Source: an uncultured Lachnospiraceae bacterium
GTDB lineage: Bacteria; Bacillota; Clostridia; Lachnospirales; Lachnospiraceae
Assembly (NCBI GenBank): GCA_949840805.1
Contig: CATKXR010000015.1
Location: forward strand, 1 to 64,000
DNA: 64,000 nt
Direction of reading: 5' to 3'
The stretch's first letter is position 1; every line of letters starts with the position of its first letter. A model generated the notes under the pieces. It was not told the origin of the DNA, did no database searches, and saw nothing but the letters and a program-made list of their open reading frames with translations. Shown here in pieces: positions 1 through 9,805 of the stretch. Position numbers and translations under genes: made by a program.

Positions 1-46
1 GGATATTATTTAATGATTTGAAATATTATCATATGGAGAGGATAAC

Positions 47-1216
47 TTGATACATAAAGAGAATTTAGTAAGTATAATTGTACCAATATACAATGTTGAA
101 AAATATGTAGAAAAATGCATTTTGAGTATTATAAATCAAACTTATAATAATTTACAAATAATTTTGGTGGATGACGGCTCCACAGATGCATCAGGAGAAA
201 TATGTGATTTTTATGCAGAAAAAGATCAACGGATTAAAGTGATCCATCAAAAAAATGCCGGGCTGGTTTGTGCAAGAAAGAGGGGGTTAAAAGAGGCAAA
301 AGGTCAATATATTGGATTTGTCGATGGGGATGATTATATTGACAAAATAATGTATGAAGAAATGTTGGATGCTATTTTAGAATCCAAGGCCGATTTTGTC
401 CATACAGGTTATTTTGTAGAAAAAGGCGCCATTATAAAAACAAGTCTGGATTATGAAAGTAAAGTCTATGACATTAGAGATAGCAGGAAACAATTCCTGT
501 ATGATTTTATTATTGATATAAGCCAGGATAGCCGTATGGGTTTTAGCATATGGTCAAAATTATTTAAAAGAGATTTAATCATAAAATGTTATCAAAAGAT
601 ACCGGATAATCAGTCTTATGGAGAAGATGTGCTGGCACTATATAGGTGTATTTTGGAAAGTGATGTGATTTATTTAAAGAGAAAATCATATTACCATTAT
701 GTATATAGAAATGACTCTATGACTAACAGCAATTGGATAAATATTCAAATTAACTTGATATCACTATATAAAAGTATTCAAGATTTATTAAAAGAATATG
801 ATTTAAATAGTATATTGGAGAGGCCGATAGAAAAATGGATTTTAACACAAATAATTGGAAATATTAATTCAGCTAAAATAGCTAATTTCTATATTCAGCG
901 TTTTTTTTATCCTGATATTTTATCATTACGGGGGAAGAAGATCGTTTTATATGGGGCAGGGGCTGTTGGACAAGATTACTATTTTCAGCTTTCTAATTAC
1001 CAGGATATTCAAATTGTAGCCTGGGGTGATAAAAATGCTGGTTACTGTAGTAGTGAGTATATGGAGATAGTCGATTTGGAGCGGTTAAAAGAATTCGATT
1101 ATGATTTTTTAATTATAGCAGTAAAAAACAGTAATATAGCAAAGCAAATAAGAAAGGAATTGATACAGAATAGTGTGCGGGAAGACAAGATAAAATGGCT
1201 AAAACCTATATTTTAA
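47..1216 (+). CDS. GT2 glycosyltransferase with C-terminal Rossmann-like module
   Basis: Predicted family 2 (GT-A fold) glycosyltransferase, probably adding a sugar to a surface glycan on the inner face of the membrane. The N-terminal domain (about residues 8-230) opens with the typical SIIVPIYNVEKYV strand and carries the nucleotide-sugar motifs DDGSTD and DGDD. The last ~95 residues form a second domain starting KIVLYGAGAVGQ and containing WGDKN, the glycine-rich module shared with the next eight genes. Translation appears to start at TTG (47), preceded by GGAGAGG. The gene is visibly more AT-rich than everything downstream, which suggests separate acquisition. It is the first gene of the visible part of the glycan locus; the acceptor and donor sugar cannot be told from sequence. 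Confidence 0.88.
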   Translation: MIHKENLVSIIVPIYNVEKYVEKCILSIINQTYNNLQIILVDDGSTDASGEICDFYAEKDQRIKVIHQKNAGLVCARKRGLKEAKGQYIGFVDGDDYIDKIMYEEMLDAILESKADFVHTGYFVEKGAIIKTSLDYESKVYDIRDSRKQFLYDFIIDISQDSRMGFSIWSKLFKRDLIIKCYQKIPDNQSYGEDVLALYRCILESDVIYLKRKSYYHYVYRNDSMTNSNWINIQINLISLYKSIQDLLKEYDLNSILERPIEKWILTQIIGNINSAKIANFYIQRFFYPDILSLRGKKIVLYGAGAVGQDYYFQLSNYQDIQIVAWGDKNAGYCSSEYMEIVDLERLKEFDYDFLIIAVKNSNIAKQIRKELIQNSVREDKIKWLKPIF

Positions 1217-1250
1217 CTTGAACTATGGTAAGAGAATAGGAAGGTCACAT

Positions 1251-3290
1251 ATGGTCAGTTTCGATATTTTTGACACCCTGATAACAAGAAGAACCATCTC
1301 CCCCCATGGAATTTTTCTCCTGGTCCAGGAAAAGCTTTTACGCCAATGGAAGGATACAAAATACTGCCATTTTTCCCGTAACTTTTGCACATTGAGAATT
1401 AACGCAGAAAAAGATGCCCGGATATCGGCAGCAAACCAAGGCAGGGAGGAGGTAACTATAGATGAAATCTATGACCTCCTGGCATATAGAAACAACCTGC
1501 CAAAGGAATTGGTTAATGGTATAAAGGAGTGCGAAATTCAGTCAGAGATAGAATATTCCTATCCCCTGGTATCTCATTTAAAACTTTTAGAACAGCATCT
1601 TTCAGAAGGAGAGCATGTTGTGCTGATTTCCGATATGTATTTGAGTGAACGGATTATACGGGAAATGCTAATCAGAATCAGCTCTGTTTTTTGTGATATG
1701 CCAATCTATGTTTCCTGTGAAACAGGAAAAACAAAGCAGAGTGGAAGCTTGTTTTTTGAAGTGGCGAAAAGGGAGAATGCAAGCTTCGGAAACTGGCTCC
1801 ATTATGGTGATAACAGGAAATCTGATTATCTTGTCCCCAAAATGCTGGGGATAGATGCCAGATATCTTTCTCAAGAGGAGCTAAAACCATGGGAAAAGGA
1901 GCTGAATAAAAGAATTTTGTTGGAAAATTCAGTGAATCCTCTGGCTTTGCAGTTGTATTTAGGGGCGGCAAGGAACCTAAGGGCAGAGAATAAGTGGAGT
2001 CAGGCCGGACAGATTGGAGCTTCTTTAGGCGGCATGATTTTATATCCTTATGTGTGGTGGCTGATTCATAAAAGTATGGATATGGGAATCCGGCGTCTGT
2101 ATTTTATTGCAAGAGACGGATATGTGTTAAAAAGGATTGGGGATGCAATTATCCGAAACCAGAAATTGGATCTTATTACTGTCTATGTTTATGGTTCCAG
2201 GAATGTATGGAGGAATATTGGAAGATCAAAGAAAGAGGAGAGTCTGGTAAAGGAGTATTTATCCCAGGAAGTAGATTTTTCGGATTCGGATTTTGCTTTT
2301 GTCGATTTACACGGAAGCGGGGTGACTATGAGATGTCTGTCAGATCTTATTTTGAAGGATTTCCAGGTGGAAACTAAAGTGTTTTATTTTGATTTGTTGG
2401 GGGAGAGGCCAAAGGAGCCTACGGTCTTTTTACCGTTTTGCTCGGAGCATTCAGGTATCTCAGAGCTTTTTTGTCGTGCTCCTCATGGGACTACTGTAGG
2501 GTATGAGCAGAAAGAAGGAAAAATAGTTCCAAGTCTTCAGCCAACAGACAGGGAATACTGGACAAGTACAGGGCTTGCTGATTATTTCAAGGGAATTGAG
2601 ATGTTTGCAGAGCATATGTCAGAATTTTTTGTGGATTTCGGAGCAGATGATGTGGGATTGGTTGAGACAGCTCTTGAATATTGCAAAAAAGAACCATGCA
2701 AGGAGGTGTTGGAGTTTTTGGGGAGTGTCCCCCATTGTGACGGGATCGAAAAGGAAGATACTAAATATGCACCAGTACTGTCGTCTCTAGATGTTTTTAA
2801 TTTATTTATGTGGAGAACGGTTGAAGATGATGCTCAATATTATTCCGGGATAAATTTAAATCTCTCTTTGTTTCGAAGCAGCCCTAAATGTAAGAGGGAA
2901 AAGCTTTTTTGGGAGAGGCATTACAACCGTTTTCTTGGGAGGTGCATTCATAAATGGAAAAACATGCGCAGAATGCATATAAGAGGAGAAAAAGTAAAAG
3001 TTATTTTATATGCTGCCGGGAAATGGGGAAAAAGGCTGTATGAACATTTGCAGACGACACCGGGGGTTTCTGTTGCGGCATGGGTGGATATGGATTATGA
3101 ACGGTATCAAAAGCTGGGTTATCCGGTTGTTTCTTTGCAGGAGATAACGGCGTTGGATTATCATTATATTGTGGTTGCGATAGAGAACCATAACAGCAGT
3201 ATGCAGGTTCAAAGCCTTTTGGAGCAACTGGGATTTCCAGGGGAAAAAATCATAGATTACCAGGGATTTTTACAAAAATATGGAAGCTGA
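1251..3290 (+). CDS. HAD-superfamily (COG5610-like) protein with C-terminal Rossmann-like module
   Basis: Large predicted HAD-superfamily hydrolase of the type found in polysaccharide loci. HAD motif I (SFDIFDTL) lies directly at the N-terminus. Further motifs are LISDMYLS (motif II region) and HYGDNRKSDY (motif IV region). A middle region with FIARDGYVLKRIG is typical of COG5610 proteins. The C-terminal ~95 residues are the Rossmann-like module (VILYAAGKWGKRL ... YPVVSL). The ATG at 1251 is preferred because AGGAAGG lies 7 nt upstream; a TTG at 1218, just past the preceding stop, would add 11 residues. Substrate unknown; a sugar-phosphate phosphatase role or a structural role in glycan assembly are both possible. 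Confidence 0.8.
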   Translation: MVSFDIFDTLITRRTISPHGIFLLVQEKLLRQWKDTKYCHFSRNFCTLRINAEKDARISAANQGREEVTIDEIYDLLAYRNNLPKELVNGIKECEIQSEIEYSYPLVSHLKLLEQHLSEGEHVVLISDMYLSERIIREMLIRISSVFCDMPIYVSCETGKTKQSGSLFFEVAKRENASFGNWLHYGDNRKSDYLVPKMLGIDARYLSQEELKPWEKELNKRILLENSVNPLALQLYLGAARNLRAENKWSQAGQIGASLGGMILYPYVWWLIHKSMDMGIRRLYFIARDGYVLKRIGDAIIRNQKLDLITVYVYGSRNVWRNIGRSKKEESLVKEYLSQEVDFSDSDFAFVDLHGSGVTMRCLSDLILKDFQVETKVFYFDLLGERPKEPTVFLPFCSEHSGISELFCRAPHGTTVGYEQKEGKIVPSLQPTDREYWTSTGLADYFKGIEMFAEHMSEFFVDFGADDVGLVETALEYCKKEPCKEVLEFLGSVPHCDGIEKEDTKYAPVLSSLDVFNLFMWRTVEDDAQYYSGINLNLSLFRSSPKCKREKLFWERHYNRFLGRCIHKWKNMRRMHIRGEKVKVILYAAGKWGKRLYEHLQTTPGVSVAAWVDMDYERYQKLGYPVVSLQEITALDYHYIVVAIENHNSSMQVQSLLEQLGFPGEKIIDYQGFLQKYGS

Positions 3291-4719
3291 GGGCGAGTTT
3301 GTGAGGATTTTTTTCGGTGCGGGAAGAATCGGCAGGAGATTGCTGGTATTTAGCCGGGAGTGTGGATTAGGAGTGGATTATTTTGTTGATAATAACCCGG
3401 AATTGTGGGGAAAAGAAATTGAAGGGATACCGGTTGTCTCAATTAGTGAACTGAAAAAAATATCCAAGGATGCAGAGATTCTGGTTGCCTGTAAGGAGGA
3501 GCAGGGGGTTGTCTGCCAGCTTTTGGATATGGGGTTTAAAAGCGGACAAATAAAAAGATGTAATTCTATGATACGCATGTTGGGATATCTTTTTAAGCAA
3601 CCGGAATGGAAGCTGCCGTTAAGGCTGCGGGATCCTTTGCCGGAGCGCTCTGGAAGGAAAGTTATTTTCGATTTATCTAACGGACTGGTTCTGGGGGGAG
3701 TAGAAGCCTGGAGCATCCAGACTGCCAAGTATCTGGAACAGTTGCAGTATGAAACCTGCCTTATGACAAACAACGCCATGATAAGAAACTATCAGGAAGA
3801 AAATGAGAACAAGACGGTTATTGTGTATTCCAGAGATATGTCAGAATGGAAAAAACTGGATTACCTTATATCGTTTATGACTGCGGGAAAATATAATAAC
3901 CTTATCTGCAATTTTATAAACCCTTTATTTACCGCGGCTTGCCTGGCGAAAAAATTATACCCGGATTCCGTGCGCCTGATTGCTGTGATCCATAATGATG
4001 AAGACATATATTACCAGGCTTACGGCGAAATGCAGCTTTTGATAGATCAATGCCTGGTTATCAGCAAGAGGATAATGAAAAAACTAGCAGATACCGGATT
4101 TCCCAAGGAAAAAATCCGGTATCTTCCGTGGGAGATACCCTGTGAGAAGCCATTTGCCCATACCTATACCCTGAAAGGGGGATGTATCCACATCGGCTAT
4201 GCCGGGCGCATCGTAACAGTACAGAAAAGGCTGGACTACCTGATCCAGATAGCAGAACAATTAAAAGAGCAGGGGATCAGTTTCTTGCTGGAGATTGCCG
4301 GAAGCGGAACGTATGAAGAAGAATTAAAACAAGAGATTGAAAAGAGGAACCTGGCCTTTGCTGTCCGGTTTTCAGGCCAGATAGGCCGCGGCCAGATCAT
4401 GGATTTCTGGAAAAGGCAGGATATCATGATAAGCTGTTCGGATTATGAAGGACACAGCATTTCCCAGGGCGAAGCCATGGCTGCCGGGGCTGTACCAATC
4501 ATCACCGATGTATCCGGGGCAAGGGATGATGTTACGGATGGGGAAAACGGTTTTGTGGTGGAAGTAGGCGCCATAGGCCAAATTGTAAAGAAAATATGTT
4601 TCTTATATCATCACAGGGAGCTGCTCCCGGTTATGGGAGAAAAAGCGTACCAGACGATTAAAGAGAAAAATAACGGGGCGGAGTTGGAAAAGCTCTGGAA
4701 AGAGGTCCTGCTTGGATAG
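3280..4719 (+). CDS. GT4-family glycosyltransferase with N-terminal Rossmann-like module
   Basis: Predicted retaining glycosyltransferase with a GT-B fold. Residues ~8-95 are the shared glycine-rich module (FFGAGRIGRRL ... DNNPELWGKEIEGIPVV). The rest resembles GT4 enzymes: an acceptor-side domain beginning VIFDLSNGLVLGGVE, then the donor-side domain with IGYAGRIVTVQKRLDYL and the E-x7-E type motif in SDYEGHSISQGEAMAAG. It overlaps the previous gene by 11 nt, implying translational coupling. The ATG at 3280 has no convincing Shine-Dalgarno site; a GTG at 3301 is an alternative that still keeps the module intact. Probably one sugar-addition step in the glycan built by this locus. Confidence 0.87.
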   Translation: MEAEGEFVRIFFGAGRIGRRLLVFSRECGLGVDYFVDNNPELWGKEIEGIPVVSISELKKISKDAEILVACKEEQGVVCQLLDMGFKSGQIKRCNSMIRMLGYLFKQPEWKLPLRLRDPLPERSGRKVIFDLSNGLVLGGVEAWSIQTAKYLEQLQYETCLMTNNAMIRNYQEENENKTVIVYSRDMSEWKKLDYLISFMTAGKYNNLICNFINPLFTAACLAKKLYPDSVRLIAVIHNDEDIYYQAYGEMQLLIDQCLVISKRIMKKLADTGFPKEKIRYLPWEIPCEKPFAHTYTLKGGCIHIGYAGRIVTVQKRLDYLIQIAEQLKEQGISFLLEIAGSGTYEEELKQEIEKRNLAFAVRFSGQIGRGQIMDFWKRQDIMISCSDYEGHSISQGEAMAAGAVPIITDVSGARDDVTDGENGFVVEVGAIGQIVKKICFLYHHRELLPVMGEKAYQTIKEKNNGAELEKLWKEVLLG

Positions 4720-4731
4720 AGGTGGATATCT

Positions 4732-6180
4732 GTGAAAGTTATTATTTATGCTCTGGGAAGGGTATTTGGGCAATATAAGGAAAAAGTTGACTGGAGCCAG
4801 GTCGTTGCCCTTGCAGATAAAAATAAGAAATCATTTTCGGCTCCCTGTTTCGTGCCTGTTATCACGCCGGACCAGATCCATGATTTGGAATACGATTTTG
4901 TTGCTGTTTTTTCCAATGGATTTTTTGAGGAAATCAAAATGGAGCTGGCGGGGGAGTATTTTGTCCCACGGGATAAGATCTTGTCCTGGAAAGCGTTGAT
5001 TGCCGGGGAAGAGCCATCGTCTGCGGCGACATTGCAGTTTTGCCGGGTTTTCCTGAAAGAAAAAGGATGCAGAAGGGTCTTGAACCTGGGGATGTGGTTC
5101 CTGGCAAAGCATTGCCTGGCCAAGGAGGAATTGTTTTTGGAAACAGGGTATCCGGAAAACGGTGTGGTTTTTGATTGCGTGCAGAGTGAGGAAACCATTG
5201 ATAATGAAAATTTATATGACCATATTTATGCTAAATACGGGGAATGTACCGGGAAATATGACGCTATTCTTTTGGGGGAGGGCTTGAAGGCTTCGGATGA
5301 AGAATGGCAGAGGATAAAGGGGCAGGGCAGGTATTTGTTATTACATACCCGGTATCTGAAAAATGGGATATCTGTGGAGAAGGAGACGCGGGAAAAGCTT
5401 CAGCGGTACGGAAAAGTGGCCGGTATCTCGAACCTGGATGGATATTTCTGGATTGTGGATACAGAGAGGGGGAAAAAGCCTGGAAATATAGCGGTTTACG
5501 TAGTTACCCACAAGGATTATAATCTGCGGCCGGATGGGTTCTATATACCGCTGTGTGTGGGAGGGTATCAGAAAGAAGGCTATCTGTCGGAGAATACGGG
5601 TGATAATATTGCCTGTTTAAATCCCAAAATTAATGAGTGTACCGCATTATATTGGATATGGAAAAATACCAGTACGGAATATGTGGGGCTGAACCATTAC
5701 CGCAGATATTTTTACAAAAATGAAATAAAGAGTATGGATAATTATCTGGATGGGGAAGACGCGGCAGAAATTCTGGAGGAATATGATATTATTTTGCCAA
5801 CAACCTATCCTTTGGGGACAGTGACGGTCCTGGAACAGATTAAGGCGTCTGTGAATCCGGAGTTATGTGAAAAGGCTTATCTTCTGGTCAGGGGAAAGAT
5901 TGAAAAAAGGCAGCCGGATTACCTGCGTGCATTTGACAGCGTAATGGAAGGATATAACGCCTTTTTATGTAATATGTTTGTGGCAAGACGTGAGATCCTG
6001 GATCGATACTGTGAATGGCTTTTTTCTTTTTTAACCGAAGCGGCGGAAGAAATGGACGTGTCTGGCTATGACCCGTACAGCCAGCGGGTGGTTGGCTTTT
6101 TTGCAGAGAGGATGTGGACGGTGTGGCTTAGGAAAAACCGGCTGAGAATAAAAGAACTGCCGTATGTTGTTGTGAAATAG
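4732..6180 (+). CDS. DUF4422-type capsular glycosyltransferase with N-terminal Rossmann-like module
   Basis: The C-terminal ~220 residues match the DUF4422 (capsular polysaccharide glycosyltransferase) pattern: IAVYVVTHKDY, ADNIxxLNPxxNE-like spacing, the hallmark EYVGLNHYRRYF, and the downstream YNAFLCNMFV. The first ~95 residues are a divergent copy of the locus-wide module (VIIYALGRVFGQY ... ADKNKK), in which the usual GAGxxG is relaxed to ALGRVFG. Residues ~100-250 form an extra segment I do not recognise. Start GTG at 4732 follows AGAGGTGG. Twelve nt after the GT4 gene, so the same operon. Likely cytoplasmic or membrane-peripheral and acting on a lipid-linked glycan. Confidence 0.82.
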   Translation: MKVIIYALGRVFGQYKEKVDWSQVVALADKNKKSFSAPCFVPVITPDQIHDLEYDFVAVFSNGFFEEIKMELAGEYFVPRDKILSWKALIAGEEPSSAATLQFCRVFLKEKGCRRVLNLGMWFLAKHCLAKEELFLETGYPENGVVFDCVQSEETIDNENLYDHIYAKYGECTGKYDAILLGEGLKASDEEWQRIKGQGRYLLLHTRYLKNGISVEKETREKLQRYGKVAGISNLDGYFWIVDTERGKKPGNIAVYVVTHKDYNLRPDGFYIPLCVGGYQKEGYLSENTGDNIACLNPKINECTALYWIWKNTSTEYVGLNHYRRYFYKNEIKSMDNYLDGEDAAEILEEYDIILPTTYPLGTVTVLEQIKASVNPELCEKAYLLVRGKIEKRQPDYLRAFDSVMEGYNAFLCNMFVARREILDRYCEWLFSFLTEAAEEMDVSGYDPYSQRVVGFFAERMWTVWLRKNRLRIKELPYVVVK

Positions 6181-6190
6181 GAGATTTACG

Positions 6191-7348
6191 ATGGCGGATT
6201 ATAAAATTCCTGTAATAGGCGCCATATCAGAATTGAAAGAATTATTGGGTTCTGTGAAGAAGGTAAGGCTGTATGGCGCGGGGTATTATTTGAATGTTTT
6301 TTTGCAGGAGCTGGAGCACCTGGACAAAAGTTATTTAGAAAAGATTGCCTGTATCATCGTGAGGGATACAAAAGGAAATTCTCCGGAGGTGAAAAACATC
6401 CCAATCGTGGCTTTCCGGGACGCCGGCTTAAAGGCCGGGGAGTATGTGCTGCTGACATTGGGGAACCGTTTTGTGGATGAGGTATATGGCCTTTTGAAGG
6501 ATACCGGGGCCTGTATTGTCCGGCTTAATTTTGATATGTTCCAGGAAATCCCATACAGGGATGTGGAAAAAAGCATCCGTCCCTTTTTAGAAGCGTTTCC
6601 CGAAAAGCTGACAGGCCTTAACGAGCCGGTCTTTGGGAGCCATGCAAAGCTGGCGTGGACCTGTTGGTGGCAGGGGGAAGAACAGGCGCCGGGGCTTGTG
6701 AAGGCCTGCTGGAAAAGCCAGAGGAAGCATTTGCCTCCGGGCGTGAGGCATATCATTATAACAAAAGACAATTATAAAGATTATATTGCCTTGCCGGCTT
6801 ACATTATGGAGAAGGTGGAAAAAGGGACTATTTCTTTGGCGACATTATCGGATATCATCCGGGCCGCGCTGCTCTATAAATATGGAGGATTCTGGATGGA
6901 TTCCACTTTATTTGTAGTAAAGCCTCTTGACAGAGACATATTGGATTTTCCGGTCTACACACGGAACCTTCCGGAAACGCAGTATTGTACAAATGTGATG
7001 TGGGCAGATTGGTTTTTCTATGCGAAGCCGGGCAATAAGCTGTTCCGGTTTTTGATGGAAGGATTTTTTTACTATTTTACTGTCCACGATAAAATACAGT
7101 ATTATTTTACGGTTGATTATATAATCGCGATAGCTTGTAACCGGTTCCCGGATATAGAGGGACAACTGAGGGGGATTCCATACAACAATGAGAAGGCGAT
7201 GGAATTGGGGAAGCATTTGGCAGAGCCATTTGAAGAGACCATCTTTAAAAAATATATACAGGGGACATCCATCCAAAAGCTGACCTATAAAGTGAACTGC
7301 AAAAAACAAGAAAATACTATCTATCAGTATATACTGGATTGTGAGTAA
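6191..7348 (+). CDS. Capsular polysaccharide synthesis glycosyltransferase (Caps_synth/GT32-like) with N-terminal module
   Basis: Residues ~130-330 resemble the Caps_synth/GT32-like transferases: PGLVKACWKSQRKHLP, then DIIRAALLYKYGGFWMDST with the DxD-like acidic site at the end, followed by the aromatic YAKPGNKLF region. Residues ~18-110 are the glycine-rich module shared along the locus (VRLYGAGYYLNVF ... NIPIVAF). ATG at 6191 is preceded by TAGGAG; the gap to the upstream gene is 10 nt. It probably transfers a hexose or similar sugar within the glycan repeat unit. Family assignment is good; donor and acceptor are unknown. Confidence 0.83.
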   Translation: MADYKIPVIGAISELKELLGSVKKVRLYGAGYYLNVFLQELEHLDKSYLEKIACIIVRDTKGNSPEVKNIPIVAFRDAGLKAGEYVLLTLGNRFVDEVYGLLKDTGACIVRLNFDMFQEIPYRDVEKSIRPFLEAFPEKLTGLNEPVFGSHAKLAWTCWWQGEEQAPGLVKACWKSQRKHLPPGVRHIIITKDNYKDYIALPAYIMEKVEKGTISLATLSDIIRAALLYKYGGFWMDSTLFVVKPLDRDILDFPVYTRNLPETQYCTNVMWADWFFYAKPGNKLFRFLMEGFFYYFTVHDKIQYYFTVDYIIAIACNRFPDIEGQLRGIPYNNEKAMELGKHLAEPFEETIFKKYIQGTSIQKLTYKVNCKKQENTIYQYILDCE

Positions 7349-7360
7349 CAGGAGAATTTT

Positions 7361-8302
7361 ATGGAGAAGAATAAACCGGTAATCATTTATGGCGCAGGGT
7401 TTCGGGGAGGGCGGAATTTTCTGGCGTTAGCCGAAGAAAATGTGCATGTCCAGGCTTTTTGCGACCGGGACGGGGATCAGATCCCTCTCTATTTCGGGTG
7501 CGAGGTTTTAAATTGCAAGGAAGCGGTAAAGAATTATTCTGGTTTGCCATTTATCGTATCCATTGATGAAGAAAGCGCGCGGGAGCAGGTGGCGGGTTAT
7601 CTGAGGGAACAGGGAATAGAAACCTATACATGTTTTGAGGAATTTTTTCAGGGGTTAAATGACGCGGAGGCGGTGACAAGGCGCTGTGGGACAAAGGCAG
7701 GCTTTCAGATCGTGCCAGGATTATTGGAGGGAAAAAAGAACCTGCTTGCCTATTCTTTTGGGATAGGATTTGATTTCTCGTTTGAAAAAGAGCTGGCGGA
7801 AAGATACGGGATGGAGGTTTATGCATTTGACCCAAGCCCTGAAGTGGTCCGGGATATGGAAGGCCAGGCTTTACCGAATCATTTAAAGTATTATGCCTAT
7901 GGCCTTTCCAATGAAGATAAGCTGAAAAGGTTTTATCTTCCAAGTGCCGGGCAGGATTATTCTGAATATTTTGCACCATGGACGAAAAGTGAAAGAACCG
8001 AAATGCAGGTTTACAGGCTTTCTACATTGATGAAACGTTTTGGGCACACGTACCTGGACTTGTTGAAAATGGATATTGAGGGATCGGAATTTTTGGCTCT
8101 TCCGGATATTTTAAAGGAAGGGATGCTATTTGGCCAGCTTTGTATTGAAACGCATACGCGGATTTTCCCCAATAGTGTGGAGCGGATGAGATGGGTGAAA
8201 AATTTGCTGAACCAGCATGGGTATCTGATGGTGAGCAATGGACGGCAGGAACAGACTTATGTACATGCCAGCTTAATAGAAGGGTATGCCAGAAGGGATT
8301 AA
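7361..8302 (+). CDS. FkbM-family methyltransferase with N-terminal Rossmann-like module
   Basis: Predicted SAM-dependent O-methyltransferase that would modify a sugar of the glycan. The C-terminal ~190 residues show the FkbM layout: an SAM-site strand LAYSFGIGFDFSFE, then VYAFDPSPEVV, AYGLSNE, and the diagnostic LLKMDIEGSEF. The N-terminal ~90 residues are the locus module (VIIYGAGFRGGRN ... FCDRDGDQIPLYFGCEV). Start ATG 7361 follows CAGGAGAA. It sits 12 nt after the Caps_synth gene and 3 nt before the next GT2 gene, so it is clearly in the operon. Confidence 0.87.
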   Translation: MEKNKPVIIYGAGFRGGRNFLALAEENVHVQAFCDRDGDQIPLYFGCEVLNCKEAVKNYSGLPFIVSIDEESAREQVAGYLREQGIETYTCFEEFFQGLNDAEAVTRRCGTKAGFQIVPGLLEGKKNLLAYSFGIGFDFSFEKELAERYGMEVYAFDPSPEVVRDMEGQALPNHLKYYAYGLSNEDKLKRFYLPSAGQDYSEYFAPWTKSERTEMQVYRLSTLMKRFGHTYLDLLKMDIEGSEFLALPDILKEGMLFGQLCIETHTRIFPNSVERMRWVKNLLNQHGYLMVSNGRQEQTYVHASLIEGYARRD

Positions 8303-8305
8303 ATC

Positions 8306-9628
8306 ATGAGGGATTCTTGCATAAAAATTTCCGTGATTGTTACGGTACATAATGCGGAAAAGTATATTGAAGAATGTCTGGACAGTGTAATCGGGCAGTC
8401 ATTCCGGGATATCGAGATCCTGTGCATGGACGGCGGAAGTACGGACGGTTCCCCGCGGATATTGCGTAAATATGCTGAAAAGGATGACAGGGTACGCATT
8501 ATCCATGACCCGAATACAAGCTACGGGCATAAGGTGAATCGCGGGATTAAAGAGGCGAGAGGAGAGTATATATCGGTCCTGGAATCGGACGATATGTATG
8601 AATCTTTTATGCTGGAAAAGCTATATGAAATTGCGGGGCAGTACCATCCTGATTTTGTAAATGGAGATTACACCTGCTTTCTTGATGTAAACGGAAGGCG
8701 TTTTAAATGGGTTACGAAAATGTATCCGGAAGGGGATTATGGGCGCCTGATGGAAAATAAAAAGCATCCGGAAGAATTTGGGATAATTCCCCGGTACTGG
8801 ACTGGTATTTTCCGGAAGGAGTATCTGGAGCGGGAACAAATACGGATGAATGAGTCGCCGGGGGCTTCCTATCAGGATATGTCGTTCCGGTTCCTGACGA
8901 GTATATTGGCGGACACTTCTTATCATTTGGATTTGCCGGTATATCTTTACAGGGTGGACAATCCTGGCTCGTCCATGTATGATTCCAAAAAAACAGTGGT
9001 AATCGCGGATGAACATGATTTTTTGAAAAGAGAACTGGAAAAAAGAAAGATTACGGATCCCTGCATCTGGCACAATGCATATCAGTGGAAGTATACGGAT
9101 TTCCGGGGAAATATGCGTCATTTGAAAGGGGAGTACCGGAAGGAATTGTTCTGGCGGTATCGGGAGGAGCTGAAAAAGGACCGGGAGATCCTCAACCGGT
9201 ATACAGGCCTGGGCTATAATCAGGATGTATGGGAGATGATTGTGGAATCCCCGGAAAATATAGAAAGAAAGATTGAACAGGCATCCATAGCGGAAAAAGA
9301 GAACCATGAACGGATCTATGCTTTTTTGGAATGGCTGGCCGGATTGCCGGAAAACCAGGAGGTGGTTGTTTTTGGCTGTGGCCAGAAGGGGGAGGAGGTT
9401 TTGAAATATATAAATCCTGTCCATATAAAGATATGCTGTATGACAGATAATGCAAGCAAATTATGGGGAACAGAGAAATATGGACATATTATTTTCAGCC
9501 CAAAGCAAGCGGCAGAGAAGTATCCGGGTGCGTTTTATATTGTCGCAAATAAATATCATGCGGATAGTATTTGCGGACAACTGAAATCCATGGGAATACA
9601 AGAAGATGTAGTATATCGTTATATTTGA
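8306..9628 (+). CDS. GT2 glycosyltransferase with C-terminal Rossmann-like module
   Basis: GT-A type glycosyltransferase: N-terminal ISVIVTVHNAEKYI, the donor-binding motif DGGSTDGS and the acidic ESDD. The catalytic domain spans about residues 6-240. A charged linker region follows, and the last ~90 residues are the shared module (VVVFGCGQKGEEVL ... TDNASKLWGTEKYG), here with GCG replacing GAG. Start ATG 8306 has only a weak ribosome site overlapping the end of the methyltransferase gene, consistent with coupled translation. It is the last gene before a 178-nt break in the locus. Confidence 0.87.
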   Translation: MRDSCIKISVIVTVHNAEKYIEECLDSVIGQSFRDIEILCMDGGSTDGSPRILRKYAEKDDRVRIIHDPNTSYGHKVNRGIKEARGEYISVLESDDMYESFMLEKLYEIAGQYHPDFVNGDYTCFLDVNGRRFKWVTKMYPEGDYGRLMENKKHPEEFGIIPRYWTGIFRKEYLEREQIRMNESPGASYQDMSFRFLTSILADTSYHLDLPVYLYRVDNPGSSMYDSKKTVVIADEHDFLKRELEKRKITDPCIWHNAYQWKYTDFRGNMRHLKGEYRKELFWRYREELKKDREILNRYTGLGYNQDVWEMIVESPENIERKIEQASIAEKENHERIYAFLEWLAGLPENQEVVVFGCGQKGEEVLKYINPVHIKICCMTDNASKLWGTEKYGHIIFSPKQAAEKYPGAFYIVANKYHADSICGQLKSMGIQEDVVYRYI

Positions 9629-9805
9629 GTTATTTGTTCACAGGCAATGTTATTAAGATACCCAAGGTCGTGTATTGTCACAGTTTTACTAAATGACATT
9701 GATTTGCAGGAGAATTCTGTATGGTTTGTCTGAATGGTAAGTTTTTTCGAGATAGTTTCTTATCAGCTATTCTGTGAATCGTAATCTATGAGGAGGCTAA
9801 GGGAC
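9629..9805. other. Intergenic break inside the glycan locus
   Basis: The 178-nt spacer separates the seven upstream glycan genes from the cytidylyltransferase gene. No convincing promoter or terminator was seen. It holds an 18-codon open frame (9721-9777) with CAGGAG upstream that could be a leader peptide or a relic. It also holds the 11-mer GTGAATCGTAA at 9774-9784, which recurs exactly in another spacer at 18118-18128. Confidence 0.4.
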
